From positions 5,572,435 through 5,636,434 of the forward strand of contig JAMXIF010000022.1 in NCBI GenBank assembly GCA_028583685.1: a DNA stretch of 64,000 bases, read 5' to 3'. Origin of the DNA: Petaurus breviceps papuanus (taxonomy: Eukaryota; Chordata; Mammalia; Diprotodontia; Petauridae). The notes under the pieces are model-generated. The model ran no database searches. It was not told the origin of the DNA and was given only the letters and a program-made list of their open reading frames with translations. A program made the translations under genes and the position numbers. This document shows positions 34,861 to 46,650 of this stretch, piece by piece; positions within the stretch are counted from its first letter, which is position 1; each line of letters opens with the position of its first letter.

Positions 34861-35269
34861 GAAGCCTTATCTATGTTAGGTCACCCCTGTCTCAACTCAT
34901 AGCCTTTTTGCTTTAAGTTGAGTGACAAGGTTTTGGCTAGCCAATGCTAACTATATAATGATATTGCCTGAGGTTACTTCTTTAAGAGAAGTCAATTCTT
35001 ATTATCGGAAGCACTGTGCTTCTTTCATTTTGTTCCTCTGACCCTGTTTTTTGTGGAGAATGTCCATTCTTATCCTTTTAAGTTTTTTTCTTAAACTCAC
35101 TCCATGTTCAGTTAATGTAAATACCATTTGTTTCTCTTTTGGCCAGAAACCCCAGGGGTCTTCCTCTCCCAGATTGATTCTTTTTTTTTTTTCACTAGGT
35201 AATAGAAGCCATTCTCTGTCTCATTTCTTACCTAGCTTTAATCATTGAATGGGCATTGCTTTAATCAAA

Positions 35270-35500
35270 GTGAGACCGGTTAAAGACTTTAGCTTAAAAA
35301 GGCTAAGGTCTCCCACTGCATCATGGGCCATCTCCAGTTGTCCTGATCTACATCTGGAAACTGTACCCACATGACTCTGGAGGAAAAAGTGAGGCTGGTG
35401 ACTTTGCACAGCCTTCCTTCAGTTAAATCCATTGCATTTGCATGTCATGGCATCACCTCCCTGATGTCATGGTCCTCTTTGAGAATAAGGACAAAAAAAA
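35270..35500 (+). repeat. RTE LINE 3' end or RTE-derived SINE
   Basis: 'ctcccactgcatcatgggcc', 'atctccagttgtcctgatct', 'catgtcatggcatcacctcc' and 'tcatggtcctctttgagaa', then 'aaggacaaaaa'. The same tail type occurs at 58.3-58.4 kb. Confidence 0.75.
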
Positions 35501-35509
35501 GAATGAATT

Positions 35510-36210
35510 TTTGAATGCTGTACCTGGGTTTCTGACTGATATTTGATTGTTGTATCTAGATAATACCTGCGGCATTTTGTGGATCATCTCCCACTCATCT
35601 CTTGTAGGGTGGGGCATCAGTTTTTGTTGTTTTGAGATGGATAGAAAGGGATGTATAGCTGAACAGAGAGCACAATATAACCACTGAATTATGTTTCAGT
35701 AGTTTTTTCATAACTAGTAGAATATTGTTGTGATAGAGTAGTATTGTGAAATGACATTGGTTGGGACATGGTTATGCAGCAGGTGGAAGTAGAGGCTGCC
35801 TAAACCTAAGCAGATTTCACTGTCAACAGTACTTAGCTGGACATCATCAAGAGGTCAAACATTAAAGCAAGCATGTAACATAGCCTTGAACACTTAATAG
35901 TTTATTGAATTGAATAGGAATACAGTTTTCTTAGCATTCAGTATATACTCTGATGCCAGCTATTTAATTTCTCTTTGTTAAGGGGGTAGTACTGTCATCC
36001 AGTGCAACCTGCAAAGGGCCATATTCCTGAGCTGGTTATAATTCCACTTTCCTTTTAATACCATTCATTTTTACCTTAGAATAGTACCTGAAAATAGTTT
36101 AACTTCCCTGTTAGGTATGTTTTCTTATCTGTCCTCTTGGGACCATTATTCAGTAACATTTTTCATTCAGAGTTTGGCTTCCATTTATTAAGATCATATC
36201 ACTTCTTCTG
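35510..36210. other. Unique sequence, no gene seen
   Basis: No confident repeat or exon. Confidence 0.5.
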
Positions 36211-37114
36211 AAATAAATTTTTTTTATTATTATCTTTTGGTTTTGATATAACCTTGATTTCTTAATATACCTATTCTACTCCCCCACCCCTTCTATTCAT
36301 AGCCATTCCTTATCAAATTAAAAAGAAAGAGGAAAAAAAGCAGATGAGCAAAACTAATACCTCATCTGACAGTAGGTACAATGTTTCACAGCTATATTCT
36401 TGTACCTCTGTAAAGAATGAAAGGAGATACATTTTCTTATCCCTTTGGGCCAAGTGCAGTCATTTAGGTAATTGTTCTTTCCATTTAAATTAATTGTTAC
36501 TGAATTTATTGTTTACCTGGTTCTGTTTATTAGCCCTCTGTGTAAGTTCATATAAGACTTGCTATGCTTGTCTGAATTCTTCATATTTATCATCAGTTAT
36601 AGTGTAGTGAATAAATAGTCCATTGTATTCATATACTTAATTTATCTAGATAACCCATATCTATTTTTATTTTTATTTGCTATCACAAAAAGTAATAAAT
36701 GTCTTAATCTATATGGGATCTTACTTCCTATCTTTTGCCTCCTTGGAGTATTATGCCTAGCAGTGGGGATTTGGTTATTTTGGTCACTTTCTTAGTATAA
36801 TTCCCAGTTGCTTTCTAGAATGGTTGAACCAGTTCATAGCTTCACCTTCATAGCAGTGCGAGATACCTATCTTTCCACAACTCCCTAAACATTTATATTA
36901 TTATTTATTAGTGATTTGGAACAACATTTCATACAGTTGTTTGTATTTTTGCCATTCTTGGAAAATTGTTAACAGCCATTGATCACTTTTCCATGCAGAA
37001 TTGTGCTTGATTTTTTTATATTTGTGTTAGATATATCTTTGTGTGTTGATGTGTTTTATATATGTGTGTGTACTGTACCTGTACACATACATACACACAT
37101 AAAATCTAACAGTA

Positions 37115-37350
37115 TGAATGAAATAGGCAGCCAGGTGCATAGAGCACTGGACCTTGGTTCAAATCCAACATCAGACATTTACTAACCGTGTAACCAAGGA
37201 CAGGTCACTTAACCATTGTCTATCTCAGTTTCCTCAGCTGTAAAATAGAAATAATAGCACCTGCTTCCCAGGTTGTTGTGAAGATCCAATGATATTTCTA
37301 ATAATAATTTCAATCTTGGGGCACAGTAGGAGCTATAGAAATGCTTATCC
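37115..37350 (+). repeat. CORE-SINE
   Basis: 'aggcagccaggtgcatagag', 'cactggaccttggttcaaat', 'tcagtttcctcagctgtaaa' and 'taatagcacctgcttcccag'. Head to tail order is preserved. Confidence 0.8.
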
Positions 37351-37383
37351 CCCCATATGTGTGTGTATGTATGTGTGTATATA

Positions 37384-37460
37384 TAGGGCATACTAAAAAT
37401 CTTGGTGCAGTTTAAGATTTATTTAATAATTTAAAACTGCACTGAGTCTTTTAAATACAA
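37384..37460. mobile_element. Palindromic MITE, possibly mariner type
   Basis: AATCTTGGTGCAGTTTAA and, after ~20 AT-rich bases, TTAAAACTGCACTGAGTCTT form an imperfect hairpin with outward A/T-rich ends and TA at the left border. The size and layout fit a mariner-derived MITE. The family is not certain. Confidence 0.5.
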
Positions 37461-38487
37461 CTACGCAGGGACTCATTCACATATGCACACCCTCGTCTGA
37501 GATGTTTGATGGAAAGATTTTTGTCCCAGCTGGAAGCTTCTCTTTTTATCCTAGCTGCACTGATTTTGTTAAAATGATAGCCTTTCAATTTCATGCTATT
37601 AAAGTGCCTGTTTTATTATATGTGATAATCTCTGTTGAATGGTTAAGAATGCTTCTCTTTGTTTTAGCTAGGTAAGGTACCTATGGTGGTTTTCTTCTGA
37701 TTTTTAAAAAATTGTTGAACCTTTAATATTCAGGTTATATACCTGATTTGGGCTTATTATTGTTACATAGCATAAGATGGTCCGAACTTTATTTCTGCTA
37801 AACTGCTTTCCAGTTTTATTAGCTTCTAGTCAAATAGGGAATTTGGAATTCCCCAAATTACCTTATGTTCTTACATATTGGGTTCAGCTGTTTCTGATTC
37901 TTCTTTATTTAGCCTGTTCATCTGATTTACCTTTCCATTTTTTAAGCAGTATTAATTATTTTTGATGATTACTGTTTTACAGAATAATTTAAGGTCTGGA
38001 ATTTTTTCCTATTGTTTTTCTTGCTGTTATAGGTCTTTGTTTCTCCAAATGAATTTTTTTAGCAGTGTCATGAAGTATATTCCCTTGGTTATTTGATTGT
38101 TAATAGCACTAATCCTATGAAACAATTTAGTTAGTGTCATCATCTTTTTCTGTATGAGCACAACCTAACCATAAACAGTGAGTCTCCTTCTTTATTTACC
38201 ATTCTTTCTTTTTTTCAAGAGGTTTTTTTTTGTAATTATGCTTCTTTAACCCTTTAGTGCACCTTGGTAGATTGACTCCCCCCCCCCCACACGTTGTTTT
38301 GAATGGGATTTATATATCTATCATTTTCTTGAGTTTTTAAAATTACTTTTTAAAAAATGCTATTTGTTTCTGTTTTGCTAGTTCTCCTACCTAAATCAAT
38401 AATTGATATTAATTCTAGAAAATTTTGACAAATGATATGTTCAGTGTGATTGTGATCTTCTTGATTAGTCCTTAGAATAACCCATTT

Positions 38488-38653
38488 CAGGGGCGTCCAG
38501 GTGGCTCGGCGAGTAAGAGCACCGACTTTCGGGATGTGTTGGGATGACCTGGGGATCAAATCCGGGCTCAGATACTTAGCACCACACCCAGAAATAACTG
38601 GCCGTGTAACCTTGAGCAAGTTACTTAACCCCAATTGCTTTAAAAAAAAAAGT
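38488..38653 (+). mobile_element. WSINE-type SINE with 11-base target-site duplication
   Basis: Sense copy: GGGGCGTCCAGGTGGC head, 'gagtaagagcaccgac', 'ggccgtgtaaccttgagcaa', TTAACCCCAATTGCTTT and poly(A). ATAACCCATTT is found at 38477-38487 and 38654-38664. Confidence 0.95.
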
Positions 38654-38669
38654 ATAACCCATTTGGAGG

Positions 38670-40050
38670 AAATCTTTTGTCATGCTGTAGTATACTTCTT
38701 AATCTAGTAGATACTGTTGTATGTTATGCCTCTCCTTGATTGTTAGTGGCATAACAGATTTTATAATCACTTAGGAGCTAAAATCTCATAAATAATGTTA
38801 TCTTTGACAAGAATCATTTACCTTAAAATGACAGAAGTACATTGAGAATATTTTATAATTGAGATCACTGTTAATCCTTTAAGTATGAACTATTGCACAC
38901 ATTTCTGAAATGGAAGTCTATATTAGCTAGACTACCAGACACAGTAATTTTTGCATTTCGAGAATAGGATAAAAAGGAAAGATATATGGAATATGAAAAA
39001 GAATGTTCCTAGTTTGAAATCTCAGGGATAGATTTTTTTTCAGACTTCTCCCAAATTCTGGCATAAGAATGCTTTTTTCCATTTCCTGTCTCTCTTATTT
39101 TCCCTTCTTGTTGCCTCTTACTTGACACTATACATGACAGCATCAGCATTTCTCACAGTGGCATAGGCATAGGTAAATGTTTGAACATGTGTCTTTCACT
39201 CTGAGCAATTAATTTCTTTGAAAAGTTATAAGATGACTTAAAGTAAACTAGATTATATATTTCATTGAATAGGAGGGTAGTTTGCTATATAAAATAAATT
39301 ACTGATGAATCCTTTTATAGGGAGGACAAGAGTTTGATACTTAGTCAGAAAACAGGAAAAATTCGGTGATAACACTTTTCCCTTCTTGTATTGATAAGTG
39401 GAAGTTTTCTCAAATGTGGAAGTGGCCAAGGTAGTGTTGGGACCTGAAAGGAATTGACATTTCCTTAATCTGAGCTCAGATTGGATGGATTCAAGGAGAA
39501 CCAGCTGAGGCCAGAAAAAAGTAGCTTAAAAGACAGCTATACTGTCTAAGGGATTTTTTGCAGGGCAGTGAACTGAATCACATAAAAACTGAGGATATCC
39601 CTGGGGCTAGGATACAAAATAGCTCATATAACCCCTACACCATGGATTAAAAAAAACAAAACAATTTTAGCAGCTGTGGTTTTGTGGAGAGCCAGAAGAT
39701 GGAAGAAGCTGAGACCCAACCCAAGAAAGCTTAGCTTAGTCACTAATCAATGTCAGAATATTAGAGTGTATAGACTAGCAAACGACTATGTTGTGTAGGA
39801 TAGAAAGCTTTTTAAAGTTTCTACTTTCTCTGTATTTCTCAGGTAAATCACCTCTCTATTCATAGTCACCAGTCTAGTACAGGCTCTGAGTTCCTCTGGT
39901 CTTGACAACCAAAATAGCCTTTTAAAAAACCTTTTAGAGGAGCAGTTCCATACACACCACAGGACACAAAAGAGGATTGTATATGAATCTGTGAATCTCT
40001 ATTTCATACTACTTGCTTTAAAAAAGTATATAATGCATTCTAAACATTAA
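38670..40050. other. Mostly unique sequence, no gene seen
   Basis: No confident exon. Bases 39400-39760 are somewhat GC-richer and could be an unrecognised dispersed repeat. Confidence 0.45.
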
Positions 40051-40223
40051 TTTTGCTTGACTGCTATTCCTTTGATATTTCCTTCTGATCTCTTGTGTGT
40101 TTCACTTATTTATGTTAAAACAAATTTTAAAAAATTGACAGAAGTCTGTATTTTTCTTCTTTCTGTTCCTTTACTCTTTCATGGGGGAGGGGAGAGAAAA
40201 GGAAAAACAAAACTCTTGTATTC

Positions 40224-40224
<1 letters not shown>

Positions 40225-40273
<49 letters not shown>
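40225..40273. repeat. (TG)n microsatellite
   Basis: About 24 uninterrupted TG units. Confidence 0.97.
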
Positions 40274-40276
<3 letters not shown>

Positions 40277-40930
40277 ATCATGGTTCCTAGAAGTCCAGTG
40301 ATTTATCTATTCTTTACCTCTTTTCCAGATCAGTTGTTTTTGACATCATTTCTCTTAAATTATCTTCTATTTTTGTCTTTTGATTTTGTTCTCATTTTTC
40401 CTATGTGTCAGTCATAGATTTCTGTTTGGTCTATTCTGTTTTTTTTTTTTTTCCTAGTGGGCCTTTTATTTAGGTTAGGTCAGCACTTTTCTTTTCTAAA
40501 CTGCTTACTGTCTTCCTACTTTTTCGCTCCAGAGCTTCATTTTAAAAAAAATCCCCTTTTTTCCAGATATTCTTGCAGTACTTAGAGAAAATTAATTACA
40601 ACCCTCCCCCCCTTGTATCTCTGCTTGCAGTTGTTACAGAATTACTTCTTCTCCTTCTAGGCTGCTTTTTTGCAGGGTGGGGGGAAGTTGAGGATGTCTA
40701 GAACTACAATAATTTTTTATACTGGTCAGTGTCCTTGGTTTACTTGTTTTTTTCCAGCTTTAGTTCCTGAAAAAGGTCCTTGTGCCAGAGCCTGCCCCTT
40801 CACCCTGCAGTGCTTTTGTTTGGATGTGGTTGTCTTGCTATGGGTCCCAGTGTTGACATCACCTCCTGGGGGGATTAGACCCCTTGAACTTTTGAGATAT
40901 TAAGTGCTAGGTTCAGGGTTCTTACTCTGA
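40274..40930 (-). repeat. Possible old L1 5' part (ORF1 N-terminal region)
   Basis: The T-rich + strand and the phrase 'atctattctttacctctttt' resemble the coiled-coil coding part of L1 ORF1 in reverse, followed by a more GC-rich zone placed like an L1 5' UTR. Weak. Confidence 0.35.
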
Positions 40931-40959
40931 TTTCTCAGAAGAGAGTTCTAGAAACCTGT

Positions 40960-41510
40960 CATTCAGTCAATAAGCATTTAATGAGCACCTGTCATATATC
41001 TGGCACTGTGCAAAGAACTGGAGGTACAAAGAAAGGCAAAAGACTGTCCTCACCCTCAAGGGCACAGTCTAATGGGAGTGACAGTAAGGAAACATATTTA
41101 CAAACAAGCTATGTACAGGATAAACAGGAAATAATTAAAAGAGAGACTGCATTAGAATTAGGAAGGCTTGGTAAAGGCTTGCTGCAGAAGATGGAATTTT
41201 AGTTGAGACTTGAAGGAAGCCAATAGACAGAGATGAGGAGGAAAAACATTTCAGGAATAGGGACAGCCAGAGAAAATCCCTCAATGAAGAAATGGAGTGT
41301 CTCCTTGGAAAAGTGAAGAGGTCAATGTATTTACATCTAAGAGTATGTTGTTACTGGAGTATAATGAAAGGTGGGGGTGGGGAGAGGAGGTTATGAAAGG
41401 CTTTGAACACTAAACAGAATTTTTTTATTCAGTCCTGTAGGTGACAGGATACCACTGGAGTTTATGGACTATGGTTGAATCTGCACTTTTGGAAAATCAC
41501 TGTGGGACCT
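40960..41510 (-). repeat. L2 LINE 3' UTR region
   Basis: 'aagcatttaatgagcacctg', 'gtacaaagaaaggcaaaaga', 'acaagctatgtacaggataa' and 'gaaaggctttgaacactaaa'. The reversed L2 order is well preserved. Confidence 0.9.
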
Positions 41511-41519
41511 GGAAACCCT

Positions 41520-41840
41520 AGGGCACCTAGGCTATACTGATATGAGCACTGTCACACCATACTACTCTCATAGTTCTTCTCTCTTGGCTCTTTATCAGTT
41601 CATATAAGTCTTCCCTTGTTTCTCTGAAATGATCTCTTTCACCATTTCTTACATCACAGTAGTATTCCTTAACATTGATATACAATAATTTATCGGTAGC
41701 TGGCCTTTCCAGAGGTTTAATAGCTTCCTTATCCCAGGCTTGGAAGGTGAGGCTGAGAGGTTGTGACTTTGCCAAATCACATGACTAGAAAGTGTCTTAT
41801 GGCCCTAAGTCTAGTGCTCTTTGCATAATAAGCTGCCACT
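41520..41840 (-). repeat. L1 3' fragment followed by a MIR remnant
   Basis: Minus-strand translation of ~41700-41540 gives VKEYYCDVRNGERDHF, then RETREDLYELIKSQE, the end of L1 ORF2. Bases ~41735-41840 then read like a reversed MIR ('gaggctgagaggttgtgact'). Confidence 0.7.
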
Positions 41841-42014
41841 TTGTGATAAAATAATATCCAGTTTATAGAACATTAATGTCAAGTTTGTGATAAAGTGAAA
41901 ATAATGCCAAAAGAACACTCCAGAAAAAATCATTCAGCTTATATTAAGGAAAACAAAACCCACCTTCCTTAGTATTCTACACCAGAACATGTTCTTATTT
42001 GGTGCCTTAAACCC

Positions 42015-42365
42015 TGCTTTTCCTGGCAGTTAATCAACAAGCATTTAAGTATCAACTGTTACAGTCAGTGTGCTTGGCATTGGGGATACAAATGTAAGAG
42101 CTACATACAGCTTCTTTACAGATAAGTAAATGCAAGATAATACACACATAGTTTTTTAGAGGGGAGTCAGGAGATTTTGGAAAGCTTGTGGAAAGAGGAG
42201 TAACTTGACTTAAGCACTGAAGAGAGCTAGATGTCCCGAGAAGTAGAAGAGAGAAATATTCACTTGGAAAAATGGGAGATGGCCTGAGAAATAACATAGG
42301 AGATGGAATGTCATCTTAGGAGCAGCAACTAGGCTGGTTTGGCTGTTATGCAGCATAGATAAGAG
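42015..42365 (-). repeat. L2 3' UTR remnant
   Basis: 'caacaagcatttaagtatca', 'gtgcttggcattggggatac' and, further on, 'gatggcctgagaaataacat' keep the reversed L2 order loosely. Confidence 0.5.
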
Positions 42366-42371
42366 AGAAGC

Positions 42372-42610
42372 AGCAGTGACCCAGTGTAGATAGAGCACTG
42401 GGCCTGGAATCAGGAAAACCTGAGTTCAAACTTCAACTCCCACACTTATTAACTGTGTGACTCTCGGTAAGACACTTAACTTCTGTCTGCCTTTAGTTTG
42501 CTCCTTTATAAAATGGGGTAATAATAGCACCTACCTGGAAGGATTATTGGGAGGATCAAATGAGATAATATTTGTAGAAAGTGCTCAGCACAGTGCCTAA
42601 AACATAAGTT
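42372..42610 (+). repeat. CORE-SINE
   Basis: 'gtgtagatagagcactgggc', 'acctgagttcaaacttcaac', 'tttataaaatggggtaataa' and 'tcagcacagtgcctaaaaca'. Near full length. Confidence 0.85.
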
Positions 42611-42629
42611 TTATATGTGTGGTATATCT

Positions 42630-42780
42630 ATGTATGCATATATGTATGTATTTATGTTTATTCCATTCCATTTCACTTTGTTCAGTTATTCCCCGGTTGA
42701 TGGACCAACCCTTCATTTTTAGTTCTTTTCCACCACAAAAGAGTGCTATAAATATTTTTACATTTAGGACTTTTTCCTCT
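42630..42780 (-). repeat. L1 ORF2 C-terminal fragment (left part of a split L1)
   Basis: Minus-strand reading gives VKIFIALFCGGKELKMKG and INRGITEQSEMEWNKH, the L1 ORF2 end. It stops at the HAL1 poly(T), and the same L1 sequence resumes at ~45620. Confidence 0.8.
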
Positions 42781-43041
42781 TTTTTTTTAATCAAATGCTT
42801 TATCAAGTTCTATTTTACATCATTCATTTCCACAAGATTTTGAGTTACAAATTTTCAACCTGTTTTTCCCTCTACTCACCACCCCAAAATAGCGATCACA
42901 CTAGATATCCCCTTCTCCAATTTGCTCTCTACCATATCTTCTCCCCTACACCCTCCAACTTTCCAGTAGGGCACGGTGGATCTCTATGCCCCAGTGCCTG
43001 TATATCTTATTGCCCAGTTACATGTAAAATATTATTATTAG

Positions 43042-43043
<2 letters not shown>

Positions 43044-43080
<37 letters not shown>
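43044..43080. repeat. (TG)n microsatellite within HAL1
   Basis: About 18 TG units, then TATATATATG. The first HAL1 copy has no such expansion here. Confidence 0.95.
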
Positions 43081-43090
<10 letters not shown>

Positions 43091-43935
43091 TACATATGTA
43101 TGTATATATATTTAAACATTTGATTTTAAAGGTTTGAATTCCAGACTCATTCCCTTCCTTCCTTGTCACCACCCTTGCTGGGAAGATAATTCAGTATAGG
43201 TTGTACATGTGTAGCTATGCAAAACATTTCCATAGTGGATATATTGTAAAAGACTTACTATATTTCCCTCCCTCCTATCCCACCTCCCACTTGTTCTATT
43301 CTCTACTTTGATCCTGTCCCTTTTCAAAAGTGGGTGCTTCCAACTTCCCTTCCCCCCTCCCTGCCTGCCCTCCCTTCCATCATCCCCCCCCTCATCCCCT
43401 TCCCCCCTACTCTCCTGGAGGATGAGATACCCTATTTAGTGTGTATTTCATTCCCTCCCTAAACCAAATTCAATGAGAATAAGATTGACCCATTCCCTTT
43501 TGCCTTCCTGTTCTTCCCCTCCATTGTGACCATTTTCCCTTGCCTCTTCTATATGAGATAGTTTACCCCATTGTCTTTCCCCATCTCCTCTCATTATATT
43601 CCTCTCTCACCTCTTAATTTCACCTTTTAAGTATCATTCCTTCCTATTAAATTGGTCCTGTGCCCTTTCTATGTATACCTGTAAACATATACATACATTC
43701 ACATATGTATTCATACACCCATGTACCCTCCTATATAGACATATATATGTATTGTGTTTATATATGTGTGTGTGTGTGTGTGCGTGCGTGTGTGTGTGCG
43801 CACGTTTCTATTCCCTTCAACTGTTCTCATACTGAGAAAAGTTTTCATAAGTTACAATTATTGTTTTTCCATGTAAGGATGTAAATAGTTCAACTTTGAT
43901 AAGTTCCTTATGATTTCTTTTCCCTGTTTACCTTC

Positions 43936-45008
43936 TCATGCTTCTCTTGCTTCTTGTATCTGAATATCAAATTTTCTATTCAACTCTGTTTTTTTTTCAT
44001 CAAGAGTGCTTGAAAGTCCTCTATTCCACTGAATGACCATATTTCCCCCTGAAATGTGATACTCAGTTTTTCTGGGTAGGTGATTCTTGGTTTTAATCCA
44101 AGCTCCTTTGACCTCTGGAAAATCATAATCCAAGCCCTTCAATCCCTCAGTGTAGAAGCTGCCAGATCCTGTGTTATCCTGATTGTGTTTTCACAATATT
44201 CAAATTGTTTCTTCCTGGCTGCTTTTAATATTTTCTCCTTGATTTGGGAACTCTGGAACCTGGCTATAATATTCCAAGGAGTTTTCTTTTGGGGATCTTT
44301 TCCAGGAGGTAATTGGTGGATTCTTTCAACCTCTATTTTACCCTCTGGTTCTAAAATATCAGGGCAATTTTCCTTGAGAATTTCTGGAAGGATGATTTCT
44401 AGGTTCTTTCTTTGATTATGGCTTTCAGGTAGTCCAATAATTTTTAAATTATCTCTCCTGGATCTATTTTCCAAGTCAGTGGTTCTCCCAATGAGATATT
44501 TCACATTGCCTTGTATTTTTTCATTTGTTTGGATCTATTTAATAGTATCTTGATTTCTCATAAAGTCACTAGCTTCCATTTGCTCTAGTCTAATTCTGAA
44601 GGAATGATTCTCTTCAGTGAGCTTTTGAGATTCTTTTTCCATCTGGAAAATTTGGCTTTTTAAGGCATTCTTCTCATTGCCTTTTTGAGCCTCTTTTGCC
44701 ATTTGAGTTAGTCTATTTTTTAAAGTGTTGTTTTCTTCAGTCAGGTTGTTGACTCTCATTTCATAATTTTCTTGCATCATTCTCATTTCTTTTCCCAATT
44801 TTTCCTCCATTTCTTTTATTTGGTTATCAAAATCCTTCTTAAGGTCCTCTATGGCCTGTTACCAGCTCATATTTTTCTTGGAAGCTTTTGGTGCAGGAGT
44901 TCTGACTTCACTGTCTTCCTCCTGTTCTATGCTTTGATCCTTTTTGTCCCCAAAATAGGAGTGTAAAGTTGGGTTACTCTCTTTGGTTTGCTTCCTTTCC
45001 CTGCTCAT
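43936..45008 (-). pseudogene. HAL1 ORF1, decayed (second copy)
   Basis: The start MSRERKQTKESNPTLHSYFG is followed by a coiled coil (NLTEENNTLKNRLTQMAKE), the RRM (DLENRSRRDNLKIIGLPE) and the C-terminal domain (KEKILKAARKKQFEY), ending IQEAREA. At least three in-frame stops (after KKNMSW, after NQDTIK and after STLRD) and a frame change near the C-terminus disable it. Confidence 0.88.
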
Positions 45009-45618
45009 GTTGCCACTCAGTTACCTGACTTTTGGGCTTTCTGCCACCAGACGGGGAGCTTTGTCCCAAATGCTGGGGTTTTCTCAGCTGCCTAAGGTGT
45101 TAGTTGAGTGCCCTCTCTGAAGCCTCCACACACTGTGGCAAGCTGGTTGTACACCCCAGGACCTCCACCCTGGACTGCAATCCAGATCGAAGCAGGTTAA
45201 AGCAAGAGCGATTACCCCTCAGACTGGTTGCTTGGTCCCCCTACAATCCTCAGGCCAGGAGCTGAAGCTACCATGTGGCTCTGGATGTATGGCTGCCATG
45301 CCTCATTGGCTTCTCGCCCCAGGGGCAATGGTAGACCGAACTCCCAAACTACTGGATCCCAAAATCGACACTGTACTGACCTTTCACTTTGTCCTTAGCA
45401 TCTATGTGTTGATGATTCTGGAAACCACCTCAGCTGCTGGTGATCCGAAGTCCCTTCGACCAGTGGGTGGTCCAGCCTGCCCTGAGGCTAAAACCTCCAG
45501 CTTGAGGCAGGCTGGAGTCAGCTCCCAGAGTGCTGCGCTGGCCACTTCCTGCCAGCCTGCCAAGCTGTCCTCAGCAGGAGGTTAGCTTCTCTGTGTCATT
45601 TTGTGGGTTCTGTAGCTG

Positions 45619-45740
45619 CCTTTTTCTCTTTCTTTGATCTCCTTGGGGTGTAAAACCTAGTAGTGGTAGAGTTCTATTGAAGGATATGCATAGTTTAGTA
45701 GTTTTTTTTGGAGGCTCAAAGTCCAAGGACCATTCATAAA
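45619..45740 (-). repeat. L1 ORF2 fragment (right part of the L1 split by HAL1)
   Basis: 'tttgatctccttggggtgta', 'aaacctagtagtggtagagt' and 'aaggatatgcatagttt' continue the L1 ORF2 C-terminal sequence broken off at 42780. Confidence 0.75.
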
Positions 45741-45837
45741 CCACCTCCACTGCTTATCCCCAGAGAAGCTTTGACCTACTCTGTTTTTTCCCTGGGCTGC
45801 TTCACCCCTACTTGGGTTTATTTATTTTTTATTTATT

Positions 45838-45998
45838 TTTTGCTTTTTGGAGGGGGGGGAGGTAGGGCAATTGGGGTTAATTGACTTGCCCAAGGTCAGA
45901 TGACTAGTTTTGTGTTAAGTGTCTGAGGCTGGTTTTGAACTCAGGTCCTCCTGAGTCTAGGGCCAGTTCTCTGTTCACTGCACCACCTAGCCACCCCT
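45838..45998 (-). mobile_element. tRNA-derived SINE (MAR1/WALLSI type)
   Basis: 'gggcaattggggttaattga', 'cttgcccaaggtcagatgac' and 'tttgaactcaggtcctcctg', then a '...cactgcaccacctagccaccc' head in reverse. Confidence 0.85.
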
Positions 45999-45999
45999 T

Positions 46000-46650
46000 A
46001 GGTTTATTTTCCATCCTGAAACTTCAATGAAGTTACTAATTGTTTTAAATAATTTTTAATTGACTCTTTAGAATTCAACATAGAAACCTTCATGCATTTT
46101 CAAAACTCAATAGTTTTTGTATCCTCTTTGCATGTTTATTCCCTCAATGTCTTTTTCTTGTTTTATACTATAGCTGTCATTCTAGCAATATATCAAATAG
46201 TGATGATGATAATGAACATCCTTGTTATAATCATATCATTTTTATTGTTCTTGTTATGATATGGTATATTATGTTGATAGTTTTCCTAATATTTAACCAA
46301 CCCTACATTCCTGGTGTAAGTCCAGTCTGGTTTATAATCTTTGTGATACATTGTTGTAGCCTCTTTGCTAATATATTTTTTAAAGTTTTGGTATTAGTGT
46401 TTATTAGGTACTTTGGTCCATAATTTTCTTTCTCTGTTTTGACTGTCCCTATATCAGGACAATAGAAGAAATGTGGGAGGGTCTCTTCTTTTGCTATTTT
46501 TGTAAGCATTTGTGAAATACTGGAATATGGTTGTTTTTTTTTTAATGGAATTTGCTCATAAATCCATCTAGTCCTCAGATTTTTTTTTCCTTTAGGAGTT
46601 CATTTATGGTTTGTTCAGTGTCTTTATGAAATGGATCTGTATAAACATTT
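46000..46650 (-). repeat. L1 ORF2 reverse-transcriptase region
   Basis: The + strand reads 'tacattcctggtgtaagtcc', 'gtagcctctttgctaatata' and 'ggtccataattttctttctc', the familiar antisense of the L1 RT domain. The open segment 46509-46303 is part of it (LINTNTKTLKNILAKRLQ). Confidence 0.85.

Larger units (their letters stand above)
36215..38340 (-). repeat. Old L1 LINE (3' UTR, ORF2 C-terminal part), interrupted
   Basis: Bases 36215-36990 show the 3' UTR and the region around 'tctagaatggttgaaccagt', typical of L1 ORF2's end. Bases 37500-38240 show upstream ORF2 ('ctgctaaactgctttccagt', 'gatttacctttccatttttt', 'aggtctttgtttctccaaat'). A SINE (37115-37350) and a palindromic element (about 37384-37460) separate them. 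Very decayed. Confidence 0.55.
42781..45618 (-). mobile_element. Second HAL1 (half-L1) copy, nearly full length, inserted in an older L1
   Basis: It aligns with the 7.9-10.7 kb HAL1 throughout: poly(T), a ~1.1 kb 3' region, ORF1, and a 5' UTR containing 'aagcaggttaaagcaagagc'. It lacks only the last ~100 bases at the 5' end. As in the first copy, no ORF2 follows ORF1. The flanks CTTTTTCCTCTTT (42770 on) and CTTTTTCTCTTT (45620 on) are a near-perfect target duplication. Two TG-rich microsatellites (43044-43080 and 43765-43800) have grown within the 3' region. Confidence 0.88.

Noticed and set aside
40057-40417. Frames with long Cys-Val runs
   Set aside because: They are produced by the (TG)n microsatellite.
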